The notes: generated by a model from the letters alone, not told the origin. Counted from the first letter of the stretch, positions 39,631 to 47,941 are shown. The stretch is DNA of 64,000 nucleotides from Blastopirellula sediminis (GCF_020966755.1 NZ_JAJKFT010000010.1:1178001-1242000), one strand, 5' to 3'. Made by a program: numbers and translations.

Positions 39631-40359
39631 TTAGAAAATCTTCGGAATAAACATCCGCACGCGACGACGGTACTCTTCGTAGTCGGAACCGTGAACGGCG
39701 ACCAGGTCTCGTTCTTCCATCGGGATTGCCGCCAGGATGTAGACGGTCGTACCGATCGCGAAGAGCAAGTGACCCACCGACATCGTCGGCGTCATCCAAA
39801 AGACCAGGAACCAGCCGACGTACAGCGGATGGCGAATGTACCGATATAACACCGGCATCTGGAACTTCAGCGGAGTATATTCGACGCCGCGGAAGTAGAG
39901 CCACGACTGACGCATGCCGAACAGGTCGAAGTGATTGATCAAGCAGGAGGAGAAGAAGATCAACCCCCAACCGCAACCGTACAACGTGTAGAGGATCACT
40001 TGCGCCGGCAGCGAAGTCGCATGCCAGACTACCTGCGGCATCGGTTGCCAGACCAGGAACAGGGCGATCATCAAAATGTTGGTCGTCATCACGTATAAGC
40101 TACGTTCGGCCGCTTTCGGGATGTACTGCGTCAGCCAACGTTTGAACGCGGGACGGGCCATGCCGGAATGCTGAATGCCGAAGGCGACGATCAGCAGCAA
40201 GTTCACCGCGATCGCGCTGGCGGTTCCCAGTTGGACGGGCGCGTCGATCGTGCGGGGGACCCACAAGTTGCCGATAAAACCGATGGAGTAGAGGAATACT
40301 CCTAAAAAAGTGACGTAGGCGAGCGCGCCAAACAACAGGACTGCAATTCGTTTTGCCAT
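39631..40359 (-). CDS. mddA: Methanethiol S-methyltransferase-like (NnrU/isoprenylcysteine methyltransferase superfamily)
   Basis: 242 residues, five or so transmembrane helices. Family segments are FGIQHSGMARPAFKRWL, ERSLYVMTTNILMI, FLVWQPMPQVVW, LINHFDLFGMRQSW, YRYIRHPLYVGWFLVFW and ERDLVAVHGSDYEEYRRRV. The RHPxY and E-R-D elements form the SAM site of the ICMT-like fold, and the pattern as a whole matches MddA. MddA methylates methanethiol to dimethyl sulfide. It is 98 bp downstream of an OsmC gene, opposite a TetR regulator, suggesting a thiol-stress module. The precise substrate is inferred from sequence pattern. Confidence 0.85.
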   Translation of the reverse strand: MAKRIAVLLFGALAYVTFLGVFLYSIGFIGNLWVPRTIDAPVQLGTASAIAVNLLLIVAFGIQHSGMARPAFKRWLTQYIPKAAERSLYVMTTNILMIALFLVWQPMPQVVWHATSLPAQVILYTLYGCGWGLIFFSSCLINHFDLFGMRQSWLYFRGVEYTPLKFQMPVLYRYIRHPLYVGWFLVFWMTPTMSVGHLLFAIGTTVYILAAIPMEERDLVAVHGSDYEEYRRRVRMFIPKIF

Positions 40360-40457
40360 GACTGGTTCTTTCTATCTCTTGGGGCTGGTTCTTAGTCGGT
40401 AACCATGCGAAGCGGAAAGGGGAGCGATTTGTTACGAAAAAAATCGCCCCAGTCCTC

Positions 40458-41045
40458 CTATTCGACGACCAATTCGCTTTGGACGGCGATCGCATGGGTG
40501 ATATTGAAAAAATTCGGACTCGTACGGAGGACGGCGGCGTGCAGTTCGGCCAGTTGCTCGGGGGTCGCGTCAGCGCTGATTCGCACCGTCTGGCGAAGCG
40601 AGTCGTAACCGTTCGAAACCTTGTCGGCCAATTCAAACATCCCGCGGAGATCGATCTCGCCGCTTGTTTCGATTTCGAGCGAGTCGATCCGAATCCCCAT
40701 CAGCGCCGCGGTCATCGCATAGCCGACCAGCATGCAGGCGTTCAAGCCTGAGAGGAGCAGCTCTTGCGGATTGGCGTGCAGATTCGTGCCGCCGAGCTCA
40801 AGCGGTTCGTCCGTTTTCCAGGCGAAAGATCGTGCGACTGACGTGCCGCCGATTTCGTAACCGTCGACCTGATGCTCGGCGACTGCGCCTCCTTGCCAAC
40901 GGCTGGAGACCTTCCAGCTAGTCCCGCCGAGCGAACGATCTTGGGCGACGCCGTTGATCGCGGCGCGAATCGCGGTGACGTCGAGTCCATTTACATGCGA
41001 ATCTCTGGAGGTCGTTGATGTGGTGGCGTTCATATTGGTTTGCAT
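40458..41045 (-). CDS. OsmC family peroxiredoxin-like protein
   Basis: 195 residues (ATG 41045; ATG 41033 is an alternative). It has the OsmC/Ohr fold with the redox cysteine in ELLLSGLNACMLVGYAM. The second, C-terminal cysteine of classical Ohr/OsmC is replaced here: SPNFFNITHAIAVQSELVV has no Cys. OsmC proteins reduce organic hydroperoxides with a Cys pair, so a single-Cys member may act differently. It lies upstream of mddA and divergent from the TetR gene across three palindromes, which suggests control by that regulator. Confidence 0.88.
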   Translation of the reverse strand: MQTNMNATTSTTSRDSHVNGLDVTAIRAAINGVAQDRSLGGTSWKVSSRWQGGAVAEHQVDGYEIGGTSVARSFAWKTDEPLELGGTNLHANPQELLLSGLNACMLVGYAMTAALMGIRIDSLEIETSGEIDLRGMFELADKVSNGYDSLRQTVRISADATPEQLAELHAAVLRTSPNFFNITHAIAVQSELVVE

Positions 41046-41123
41046 CCTAAGAGCATGATGGTGTTTGCAACGGCAAGTTGTGCCCGCCTGTAAGAAGAAT
41101 ACGGGCGGAAAGGCCTAGTGGAA

Positions 41124-41166
41124 GCGCACTCTCGGTGCGCACTGCGAGTGCGCACTTGAAGTGCGC
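41124..41166. promoter_or_regulatory. Three phased palindromes, candidate TetR operator array
   Basis: Three perfect palindromes of form GCGCAC-N5-GTGCGC start at 41124, 41137 and 41150, each 17 bp, with an exact 13-bp period so that neighbours share four bases. They fill the gap between the OsmC and TetR starts, 25-67 bp upstream of the TetR ATG. Autoregulation of the TetR gene and control of osmC-mddA is the likely reading; a dispersed repeat is the alternative. Confidence 0.6.
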
Positions 41167-41190
41167 CCAATTGGCGTTCAAAATGCGAGC

Positions 41191-41820
41191 ATGACGCAAA
41201 CGCCATCGTATAAACCAGTTGCCGAATTGCTCGGAGCGCCGCCAGCGCCGCGCGGAGCCAAAGATCGCCTGATTTCGACGGCGATTGATCTTTTTTATCG
41301 CAATGGTTTTAACGCGATCGGCGTGGATCGAATCCTAAATGACTCGGGCGTCGGGAAGACGACCTTCTACAAATACTTTGAAGGGAAGGATGATTTGATC
41401 GTCGCGGCGGTCGAGCGTTTCGACCAATGGGCGACCGCGGCTTGGAGCACCGCCGTCCGGCGTCATGCCGGCGACGATCCCCGCGCGAAGATCATCGGTT
41501 ACTTCGAAGTGCTCGATCAGTGGTTTCATGCGCCGGACTTTCAGGGCTGTCTCTTTTTGAACGTCGCTGCCGAGTATCCCAATCCCCGCGATCCGATTCA
41601 TATTGCTGGCGCCGCTCATAAGCTGCGGTGTCGCGAAACGTTTCGCGATCTCGCCGAGGATGCTGGCGCCGAAAAGCCCGAGGAATTGGCCGATCAATTG
41701 GCGATCCTGCTGGAAGGGGCGATCGTCTTGCGGCAGGTCTGCGGCTGCGACGCCGCCGCCAAAACCGCGGCCGAGACGGTTGCGATGCTGCTGGAAATCA
41801 ATCTGCCCGCCGCGACATAA
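41191..41820 (+). CDS. TetR/AcrR family transcriptional regulator
   Basis: 209 residues from ATG 41191. The N-terminal helix-turn-helix is typical: DRLISTAIDLFYRNGFNAIG, VDRILNDSGVGKTTFYKYFE, GKDDLIVAAVE (residues ~24-72). The C-terminal ligand domain contains FQGCLFLNVAAEYP and a C-x-C in RQVCGCDAAAK, resembling the YdeS/NemR-type group with cysteines that could sense electrophiles or oxidants. It is divergent from osmC-mddA, with three overlapping palindromes in between. Confidence 0.9.
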   Translation: MTQTPSYKPVAELLGAPPAPRGAKDRLISTAIDLFYRNGFNAIGVDRILNDSGVGKTTFYKYFEGKDDLIVAAVERFDQWATAAWSTAVRRHAGDDPRAKIIGYFEVLDQWFHAPDFQGCLFLNVAAEYPNPRDPIHIAGAAHKLRCRETFRDLAEDAGAEKPEELADQLAILLEGAIVLRQVCGCDAAAKTAAETVAMLLEINLPAAT

Positions 41821-41957
41821 GTGGGGGCGCCCTCTTTTTTCTGACGGATCGGTGGTGATTCGATCGCCGCTTGCGCGTTAGGATGCCAGACGCGGCGTCG
41901 CTCGTCTGCCTGTAGCGACGTCGGTCCGTTTTTCACTTCAGCAGAAAGAGCAGAGCC

Positions 41958-42299
41958 ATGTCGCGTTACGAAGGGAAACCGTTCGTACGACTGATCGAAT
42001 GTTACATCTTGTCGGCGATTGACGAATTGCCGGCGGTCTACGAGCAGAAGCTGGTCGAAATGGTCCCCGCCTTGAAGGAGACCTACAACATCGAAGGCAC
42101 ATGGCGCGAAGTCGTGGCGGAAGTAATGCAGTTTCCTGATTCGATTGACGAAGAGCTGCGCGGCATGTGGAATCACAACCAGGCGATCGCCGCTCAAAAG
42201 AATCAGATCCTCTCGGCCGAGGCGTTCGCCCAAGCGGTCGTCGACCAAAACTTTCCGTCCGAGCCGGAAGGGGAAGAAGACGAGGGCGAAGAAGAATAG
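41958..42299 (+). CDS. Hypothetical protein with acidic tail
   Basis: 113 residues, soluble and helical. The N-terminus MSRYEGKPFVRLIECYILSA and WREVVAEVMQFPDSIDEELRGMW give a compact helical fold. The C-terminal ~15 residues are nearly all Glu/Asp (EPEGEEDEGEEE). No domain recognised. It lies 33 bp upstream of the protease gene on the same strand and could be co-transcribed. Confidence 0.7.
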   Translation: MSRYEGKPFVRLIECYILSAIDELPAVYEQKLVEMVPALKETYNIEGTWREVVAEVMQFPDSIDEELRGMWNHNQAIAAQKNQILSAEAFAQAVVDQNFPSEPEGEEDEGEEE

Positions 42300-42332
42300 T
42301 TCCCACGAATAATTCCAAGGAAGGATGCTTTG

Positions 42333-43088
42333 ATGTTCGTTCGTCTAACGGCGGTTGGGTTGTTGGCGATGGCGGGGATCTTCGGAAGCGGCGAATCGCT
42401 TTCCGCCGAAGAACGACCTGCACGTTGGGAGAGCGTGGTCGTCATCAAGTCGACCGTCGAGAAAGAGGGGAAGACTTCGGTCCGTTCGTCGACCGGCTTT
42501 TTCGTGAAGCAGGGAGAGCAGGTCTACCTGGCGACGGCGCGGCACTCGGCCGATGAAAGCAATCCCTCGTCAGAGATCCTATTCTCGCTCGGCGACAACA
42601 GCGTCAGCCTGAAGTTGGAGGAGCTGGGTCAATCTGTCGAGAACTCGTGGCTGACGAAGCCAAGTTACGACATCGCCATCTTACCGGTGTCGCACAAGTT
42701 GTTGGCCAAGGCGGCCTGCCTTGAACTGGACGATTGCCGGCGTCAACTGCCTCCGCCGAAAACGCAACTGGAGGTGGTCGGCTTTCCGTTGGCGCTCGGC
42801 CTGTTTGGCCCGGACCTGTCGCCGGTCGTGATGGAAGCGAAACTGGCGAGCGGCGAGATCAGCGATCCGTTTAAGAGTGACGGCCAGCGGATCGCCATCG
42901 CCATTCCCGCGATCGCGGAAGGAACCAGCGGAGCGCCGGTTTTCGCCCTCGAAGGAGAGAACGACTGGCGCGTGATTGGCGTCTTCATCGGCATTCTGGC
43001 TGACTCGACAGGCGGAAAGCTCTCGAAGTTAGCGCCTGCTCACGCTTTGATCGACTTGATCGAAATCGACGCCGCGGCGTCTAAGTAA
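42333..43088 (+). CDS. Secreted trypsin-like serine protease
   Basis: 251 residues from ATG 42333, with AAGGAAGGA upstream (a TTG at 42330 precedes it). Signal peptide to about residue 25 (GESLSA|EE). The catalytic triad of the chymotrypsin/Deg fold is visible: His71 in ATARHS, Asp113 in SYDIAILP, Ser199 in AEGTSGAPV. There is no PDZ domain, so it is shorter than DegP/HtrA. It is a probable periplasmic protease of unknown target. An unusual point is the low-complexity-free compact length. Confidence 0.8.
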   Translation: MFVRLTAVGLLAMAGIFGSGESLSAEERPARWESVVVIKSTVEKEGKTSVRSSTGFFVKQGEQVYLATARHSADESNPSSEILFSLGDNSVSLKLEELGQSVENSWLTKPSYDIAILPVSHKLLAKAACLELDDCRRQLPPPKTQLEVVGFPLALGLFGPDLSPVVMEAKLASGEISDPFKSDGQRIAIAIPAIAEGTSGAPVFALEGENDWRVIGVFIGILADSTGGKLSKLAPAHALIDLIEIDAAASK

Positions 43089-43185
43089 TGGCCGATTTTG
43101 CTCGCATCGCGGTCACCGCTTGGATAGTATAACGCCTGCGTTTTCTGTTAAGAAACCTGTCTACAGCATTCCGCCGGCGGTCAGT

Positions 43186-43395
43186 ATGAGCGAAAAAAAA
43201 GAGATTAGTTCGACTGGCAAGATGATTCAGATGGTCGTGACGATTCTGGGAGTGGTCATTTCGCTCAGCGTGATGTTTGGAATGGGGATCGGCGGCGCCA
43301 TTCCGGGCGCAGCGTTCGGCGCGGTTGGTGGAGTCGTCGGTTCGCTGCTAGGGGCGCTTGTCGCGTCGAACTTTCCGGCTGAGCCGCGGTCGTAG
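43186..43395 (+). CDS. Small glycine-zipper membrane protein
   Basis: 69 residues from ATG 43186 (the frame is open back to 43120). One hydrophobic hairpin follows a lysine-rich start MSEKKEISSTGK. The membrane part has repeated small residues, MFGMGIGGAIPGAAFGAVGG and VVGSLLGALVAS, a glycine-zipper pattern. Such peptides insert as tight helical hairpins. 6 bp upstream of the next membrane protein. Confidence 0.6.
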   Translation: MSEKKEISSTGKMIQMVVTILGVVISLSVMFGMGIGGAIPGAAFGAVGGVVGSLLGALVASNFPAEPRS

Positions 43396-43401
43396 GCCGT
43401 A

Positions 43402-43752
43402 ATGCAATTCCGGCTAAGTACGCTGTTACTGATGATCTTCGCGATCGCCGTTGCAATGCAGATCGGGGTAATCTATTTGTTGGTGGCGATATACTTCGCC
43501 AGCTCCTTGGGGCCGCTCGTCTTTCGCAAGACTTGGCTGCGCGCGGTCGTTTCCTTCGCGCTGGCGACGCTCGCTTGCCTGGCGATATTCATTGCGGTTC
43601 GAATGACGGGCGGTAATGATCCTTACCCTACGCCCGAGTCGGGGCCCTATTGGGGCACGTCGCTGATAGCGAGTCTGGTCGCGGGAACCTTTGCGGCGAT
43701 CGTTTGCGTTGGGATCGGGCAAGAGGATCGGCCGAAGAACAGGGGAGAATAG
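43402..43752 (+). CDS. Small membrane protein with FRLSTLLL N-terminal motif
   Basis: 116 residues. MQFRLSTLLLMIFAIAVAMQ opens the protein, an arginine-containing lead into the first helix that recurs in at least five other genes of this window. About four short transmembrane segments (5-22, 24-38, 46-65, 86-105) and a charged tail. No known domain. Start 6 bp after the preceding small gene. Confidence 0.6.
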   Translation: MQFRLSTLLLMIFAIAVAMQIGVIYLLVAIYFASSLGPLVFRKTWLRAVVSFALATLACLAIFIAVRMTGGNDPYPTPESGPYWGTSLIASLVAGTFAAIVCVGIGQEDRPKNRGE

Positions 43753-43810
43753 TCGCCGCGACGGTCAGTTTAGGAATGAGCAGGCTGGAAATCGCCAGCC
43801 ATTCGTCAAA

Positions 43811-44014
43811 TTAGATGACCTCGCGGCGGCGGAGGGCATAATAGAGCGTGCTGCCGATCGCGAAACCGATCAGCAGCAAGATTGGTCCGTAGCCGCCGTA
43901 ATCGTCGAGATTCGGGAGCAGCCCAGCGCCCCAGGTTGTGACGAACAGTCGAAACGCTAAGGTCTCGACCATCAACGTCCCTAGTACGATCATCGCGTAG
44001 ATTTCAGTTCGCAT
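43811..44014 (-). CDS. Small two-helix membrane protein
   Basis: 67 residues. Two hydrophobic helices (MIVLGTLMVETLAFRLFV and YGPILLLIGFAIGSTLYYAL) separated by a Gly/Asp-rich loop, with a basic C-terminus RRREVI. Its ATG overlaps the ATG of the next, plus-strand gene within the tetranucleotide CATG at 44012-44015, so promoters would have to lie inside the neighbour. It is short, and a chance ORF cannot be excluded, but the two-helix layout is coherent. Confidence 0.45.
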   Translation of the reverse strand: MRTEIYAMIVLGTLMVETLAFRLFVTTWGAGLLPNLDDYGGYGPILLLIGFAIGSTLYYALRRREVI

Positions 44015-44366
44015 GCAATTTCACCTACGAACGTTGCTGATTGTGATCGCACTGATCGCCGTCGCCTTGGCGATCGGAAGGTTTATCGGTTTGAAGGGTT
44101 CGCTGGCGTTCATTTGCGTGAGTGGATTTGTCGTGCCGGCGCTCGTCGGGAATCTATGGATTCGGGCGGCTCTGGCGTTTGGCCTGACGGGCATCGCGAT
44201 TTTTGCACTTCACGCTCTGCTGGCGGAGGACGGCGCTCGGTCATTGTCACAGATGCTCTACTCGCCGATACGGCTGACGTTGTTCGTTGGCGTCGGGGCG
44301 CTCTTATTTAGTTCGCGTTTGCGCTGGGGATATTGTCATCCCACTGGATTTTCGCGACCAAAATAG
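44013..44366 (+). CDS. Small membrane protein, tandem paralogue 1 (FHLRTLL motif)
   Basis: 117 residues. MQFHLRTLLIVIALIAVALA is the recurrent N-terminal motif. Then VSGFVVPALVGNLWIRAALAFGLTG and a final helix ending SSRLRWG. The next gene repeats the same blocks, so they are a tandem duplication. Four transmembrane helices. No Shine-Dalgarno is obvious at its ATG. Function unknown. Confidence 0.6.
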   Translation: MQFHLRTLLIVIALIAVALAIGRFIGLKGSLAFICVSGFVVPALVGNLWIRAALAFGLTGIAIFALHALLAEDGARSLSQMLYSPIRLTLFVGVGALLFSSRLRWGYCHPTGFSRPK

Positions 44367-44405
44367 GGGAGATTCGTCATCCGATTTCGCCTACAAACGC
44401 TCTGT

Positions 44406-44774
44406 ATGGTAATTGCTGGTCTTGCCGTCCTGCTTGGGATTGGCAAAGAGATCGGGTGGCTTCCGGTGATATTTGTCATCTGCTTGAGCGGATTTGTCGT
44501 TCCGGCATTCGTAGCGAACGTCTGGCTTCGAGTTGGGCTCGCCTTTGGGATGACCGGGTTGCTTCTGGGGATTGTGAATGGAATCTTGGTCCTGGAGCAG
44601 TCGTCCCCAGGGGATCCGATTCTGTACCTGACGCTGATCGCGCCATTGCGTCTTCTGTCGGAAGTTAGCGCTGCCGCAATTGTCGTCAGTTCGTTGTTGC
44701 GGTGGGGTTGTCGACAGTACCTCGAATATCGATCGGTACTGGAACTTTCCGAGTCTGATCCGCCGGAGGAGTAA
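44406..44774 (+). CDS. Small membrane protein, tandem paralogue 2 with missing canonical start
   Basis: 122 residues from ATG 44406. Alignment with the preceding paralogue (CLSGFVVPAFVANVWLRVGL against CVSGFVVPALVGNLWIRAAL) shows that the homologous N-terminus actually begins at 44379, reading I-R-F-R-L-Q-T-L-C before this Met. There the paralogue's ATG is ATC, yet AGGGGAG (44365-44371) is well placed for it. Either ATC is used, ATG 44406 is used and the motif is lost, or the gene is decaying. Four helices; ends SESDPPEE, 1 bp before the next start. Confidence 0.58.
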   Translation: MVIAGLAVLLGIGKEIGWLPVIFVICLSGFVVPAFVANVWLRVGLAFGMTGLLLGIVNGILVLEQSSPGDPILYLTLIAPLRLLSEVSAAAIVVSSLLRWGCRQYLEYRSVLELSESDPPEE

Positions 44775-44775
44775 G

Positions 44776-45300
44776 ATGCCGATGCTGAAAACGATGAAGT
44801 CGCTCTTGATCGGCCAATACGAGGCTTCGCTCTGGATGCTGCACCGCTGTATCGAGCAATGTCCGGACGAAGGCTGGAACCAGCCGGTAGCGAATCTCCA
44901 GTTTTGTCAGGCGGCGTTTCATGCACTGTTCTTTACCGATTACTACCTTTGCGCGGCGCCAGCAGAGCTGCGCGAGCAGTTGTTTCACCAGCAGCATGCA
45001 GACGACTTTCGCGATTACGAGGAGCTGGAGCCGCGTATACAGCGACTGACTTATGAGCGCGCATTTTTGCGCCGCTATCTCGACCATTGTCGCGCGAAGG
45101 CGAATGGCGTAATCAATCAAGAATCGGCGGAGATTCTTTTCGCGCCATGTGCGTTTCCGCCGAAGACATTCTCACGTGCGGAACTACATGTCTACAACAT
45201 TCGACATATTCAGCATCATGCGGCACAATTAAGCTTGCGTCTAAGGTTATCTTTCGACGATGATATAGCTTGGTTAGGAACAGGCTGGAAAGAGGCGTGA
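44776..45300 (+). CDS. DinB-like protein
   Basis: 174 residues from ATG 44776, preceded by GGAGGAG; the upstream open frame overlaps the preceding gene. It is a helical bundle with His residues in AAFHALFFTDYYL and YNIRHIQHHAAQLSLRL, the metal-ligand pattern of DinB/YfiT proteins. FAPCAFPPKTFSRAEL is between. One base separates it from the paralogue gene upstream, so co-transcription is likely. It may be a thiol transferase or a metal-dependent hydrolase. Confidence 0.75.
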   Translation: MPMLKTMKSLLIGQYEASLWMLHRCIEQCPDEGWNQPVANLQFCQAAFHALFFTDYYLCAAPAELREQLFHQQHADDFRDYEELEPRIQRLTYERAFLRRYLDHCRAKANGVINQESAEILFAPCAFPPKTFSRAELHVYNIRHIQHHAAQLSLRLRLSFDDDIAWLGTGWKEA

Positions 45301-45331
45301 TCGTGAAAGCTTCCCTTTAACGGAGGTGCCC

Positions 45332-45850
45332 ATGAGATTCCGCTTCACGAGTAGTGATCTGTTTCGTGCGATTGCTATTATTTCTATTCTAATTACCGTT
45401 TGCTTTCTCTCTAATTCTAATCGCGAAGAAGAAGTTCCTGCCAACGACGTCGCTCGCCTATTTCAAGGGGACGGCGCGATTGATCTCTCGCACATCGAAG
45501 CGTTTGGTCAACACCGCCATCTTGAATGCCATGATCCTCTGGTAATTCAATATCTTGAACGTTGCCTTGCGGCGTCGACCCCTGGCGGCTATTCGTTGCC
45601 GACGACGGAAGAAGAGATTCGTACTCATAGCGGTTACTATTCGTACTACGTCACGTTTGGTCTGAGTAACGGACGAGAATGCACGATGTTTTGCAAAGTT
45701 TCCAACCGCGATCTCTGCTTGTTGGTGCCCGAGCACGCGCCAGCCGGAGAAGTCGGTTCGCCGAATCATCGCGCCCCGTTTCCGCAGCCGATGCCGGAGA
45801 AGTTGACCGAGTTATTGGCGGTGCTGACGACGGAAGGGTTTCCTGAATAA
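45332..45850 (+). CDS. Membrane-anchored hypothetical protein
   Basis: 172 residues from ATG 45332 with GGAGG 5 nt upstream. One N-terminal anchor (FRAIAIISILITVCFLSNSN) starts with MRFRFTSSDLF, a variant of the local F-R-F/L motif. The remainder is a soluble extracytoplasmic domain with HLECHDPLVIQYLERCLAA and a beta-rich SYYVTFGLSNGRECTMFCKV. The start of the gene is unusually AT-rich compared with its neighbours, a hint of different origin. No domain recognised. Confidence 0.62.
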   Translation: MRFRFTSSDLFRAIAIISILITVCFLSNSNREEEVPANDVARLFQGDGAIDLSHIEAFGQHRHLECHDPLVIQYLERCLAASTPGGYSLPTTEEEIRTHSGYYSYYVTFGLSNGRECTMFCKVSNRDLCLLVPEHAPAGEVGSPNHRAPFPQPMPEKLTELLAVLTTEGFPE

Positions 45851-45946
45851 CCCGATAACACCAGGGTAAACTGGACCATGTAAGGTTCGGGCACGTCGGC
45901 GCTACGGCGCGATTTTGCAAAACTCGCGCCGTAGCGGAAGGAAGCG

Positions 45947-46537
45947 ATGTTCGAAGCTGACGAGGAATCCTCGCCCAAATCAACGCCAATCGCGCGCGGC
46001 CTGGCGCCGATCGCGATTGGAGTTTTTCTTGGCGCCTCGGGTTATTTAACGATGGGGCGCGGACTGTCGTCGATCGTTACGGTTGGCGATCCGTTAGCGG
46101 CCGATGCGACGTTTCGAACTTCGGGCACGACCTACGTCATTATTCTAGGAGTCGCCGTCGCGATCATCGCCGCCGGTCTGCTGATGGCGCTCGAAGAGTT
46201 CTGGGCGCGGATGGTAATCGGCTTTGGCGCCGGGCTGCTTGTCGCCGGCGTATGGTGGAGCGCTTCGCAGCAGATCGTCTTGCGTCCAGATGGATTCTCG
46301 GTACGCGGCGCTCTACTAGTAACCGGCGCGGACTATCATTTCGAGCGTGGCGAGGAGATTCTATTGGAGGTAGAACCTCGTCCTGGTTCGCGACATGGCG
46401 ATCGTCATTCGGTACATCTACATCGAGCGGATGGTACCGAGATGGAACTATGTCATGATACGCAATTCGAACCCGTCTGGTATTTTGCGGCGCCACATCT
46501 CATTCGAACAAGTCGCCGCGGGATGCTTGCGCCGTAA
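45947..46537 (+). CDS. Hypothetical membrane protein
   Basis: 196 residues. Three hydrophobic segments (residues ~17-38, 63-84, 88-105) follow an acidic start MFEADEESSPKS. The C-terminal ~90 residues are soluble with WWSASQQIVLRPDGFSVRGA, likely a small PH-like beta domain (strands LRPDGFSVRG, YHFERGEEILLEVEP). That fold suggestion is tentative. Convergent with the lipoprotein gene at 46544 (6-bp gap). Confidence 0.62.
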   Translation: MFEADEESSPKSTPIARGLAPIAIGVFLGASGYLTMGRGLSSIVTVGDPLAADATFRTSGTTYVIILGVAVAIIAAGLLMALEEFWARMVIGFGAGLLVAGVWWSASQQIVLRPDGFSVRGALLVTGADYHFERGEEILLEVEPRPGSRHGDRHSVHLHRADGTEMELCHDTQFEPVWYFAAPHLIRTSRRGMLAP

Positions 46538-46543
46538 CGCCGA

Positions 46544-46942
46544 CTATTTTGTTTTCTTCGGCACGTCGAAATCGACGACGGTCGACTTGGTCGGCAACTC
46601 GGTCGTCGTTTCGTACGTGGGGAAGAGGGGACGGCCGTCGGAGTTGTCGCCATGGGCGACGCCGTCATAACCTTCGATCCGTACGATGTGAGGACCGCCG
46701 ACGACGCCGAGCGCTTCGCTGGTGTCGTACTTGCCGCCGCGAATAATCGCCATACTGCCGGGACCGCTGTTGCCGGCCGACGTGTCAGGCTCAAAGTAAA
46801 TGGAACCGTTCGGTACCGGTTGCCCGGCGTAGGTCACGGCGCCATGAATGTGAATCGTCGACGTCGATGGGCCGCAACCAAGCGATAACGGAGCGGCCAT
46901 CAGCGCCGCGACGACGCTGAGTCGCGTGATGGAGGCGTTCAC
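46544..46942 (-). CDS. Lipoprotein of the DUF1559-associated beta-sandwich family
   Basis: 132 residues. Signal peptide with lipobox PLSLGC (lipid-modified Cys23). The mature part is a transthyretin/carboxypeptidase-regulatory-like beta sandwich: IHIHGAVTYAGQPVPNGSIYF is the classic 'G.V.y.G.Pv..g.i.f.p' start, and GVVGGPHIVRIEGYDG follows. It is a clear paralogue of 59168-59614. Both lie directly downstream of a DUF1559 gene (here 45 bp). Probably an envelope accessory protein to the pseudopilin-like partner. Confidence 0.85.
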   Translation of the reverse strand: MNASITRLSVVAALMAAPLSLGCGPSTSTIHIHGAVTYAGQPVPNGSIYFEPDTSAGNSGPGSMAIIRGGKYDTSEALGVVGGPHIVRIEGYDGVAHGDNSDGRPLFPTYETTTELPTKSTVVDFDVPKKTK

Positions 46943-46987
46943 AGGATGGCTCTTGAAACGAAGGTAGAGGACAGGAAGAGAAGGGGC

Positions 46988-47941
46988 TTAGAGGTTGAAA
47001 CCTCCGGTCGGCAAACCGTCGTCGACCTTGCCCAGCGCACGATAGGTCGCCAGGTCGATCGTCTCCGGTACGAAGTGAACCGAGCCGTCTCCCAGCAGGA
47101 AGAAGCAGCCGCCGGGATGATAACTGCCGAACAGTTTCGTCATGATGTTCAACGTGTCGTACTTCAGGCCGACGTTGGGGTTCGAGTTAATCTGATCGCG
47201 TGCCGCGGCCAGGATGTAGGGTGAACCGTACGCGTCGGTCTTCGAGCCGGTCGCCCAGCTGATGTAAATCCCGTCCGAGCGGCCGGTCGGCGTCAGGCAA
47301 TACTTGGTTTCGCCCACCATGAAGGTGTTCGATGAACCGTCGAGCATGTCGCGGAAGTTGGTCTTTGAGTTGAAGTACAAGATGCCGTTGCGATAGAAGA
47401 CGCGGTTGCCTGATTGCGTCGAGCAGCTTTCATCCGCTTGGGGACCGCCCCCTTGGACGCCGTAGTAGCTGGTGTTCGGCCAGTCGTCGCGGCTGCCGGG
47501 ATCGGACGGGCATTGATAGGCCGGGTTGGCCAGCTTGAACTGGTTGTTGTTGGCGGTCACGCCGGGGACGTTGGATGACGCGGTGAAAGCGCCATTCAGG
47601 TCGAACAGCTCGTAGCGGTTGGTCTGCTCCAAAAATGGCAGGATCGCGACGGTCCATGGTTCGCGGGCATCGGAGTTGGCGCCGGTGGAGCTGCACCAGT
47701 TCGAGTTGGCGTAGTTTGGCGTGTTTCTGTTCTTCACGCCGGCCGGGAAGTGGCCGTAGGTGTCATGGTGATTGTGGAGCGCCAGACCGATTTGCTTCAG
47801 ATGGTTGGAGCAATCCATCCGTCGAGCCGCTTCCCGCGCTTGTTGCACGGCCGGCAGGAGGAGGGCAATTAGCACTCCGATGATGGCGATTACCACCAAC
47901 AACTCGACGAGCGTGAACGCTCTCCGATTTCGAAAAGACAT
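46988..47941 (-). CDS. DUF1559 family prepilin-type protein
   Basis: 317 residues from ATG 47941; the frame remains open upstream without a better start. [19 protein letters not shown] here has Ala where Gly normally precedes the cleavage site (A|FTLVEL). [19 protein letters not shown] follows, and C-terminal [13 protein letters not shown] is the H-x9-DG motif. The middle contains Cys pairs and [20 protein letters not shown], a family segment. The lipoprotein gene follows. Confidence 0.93.
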   Translation of the reverse strand: MSFRNRRAFTLVELLVVIAIIGVLIALLLPAVQQAREAARRMDCSNHLKQIGLALHNHHDTYGHFPAGVKNRNTPNYANSNWCSSTGANSDAREPWTVAILPFLEQTNRYELFDLNGAFTASSNVPGVTANNNQFKLANPAYQCPSDPGSRDDWPNTSYYGVQGGGPQADESCSTQSGNRVFYRNGILYFNSKTNFRDMLDGSSNTFMVGETKYCLTPTGRSDGIYISWATGSKTDAYGSPYILAAARDQINSNPNVGLKYDTLNIMTKLFGSYHPGGCFFLLGDGSVHFVPETIDLATYRALGKVDDGLPTGGFNL

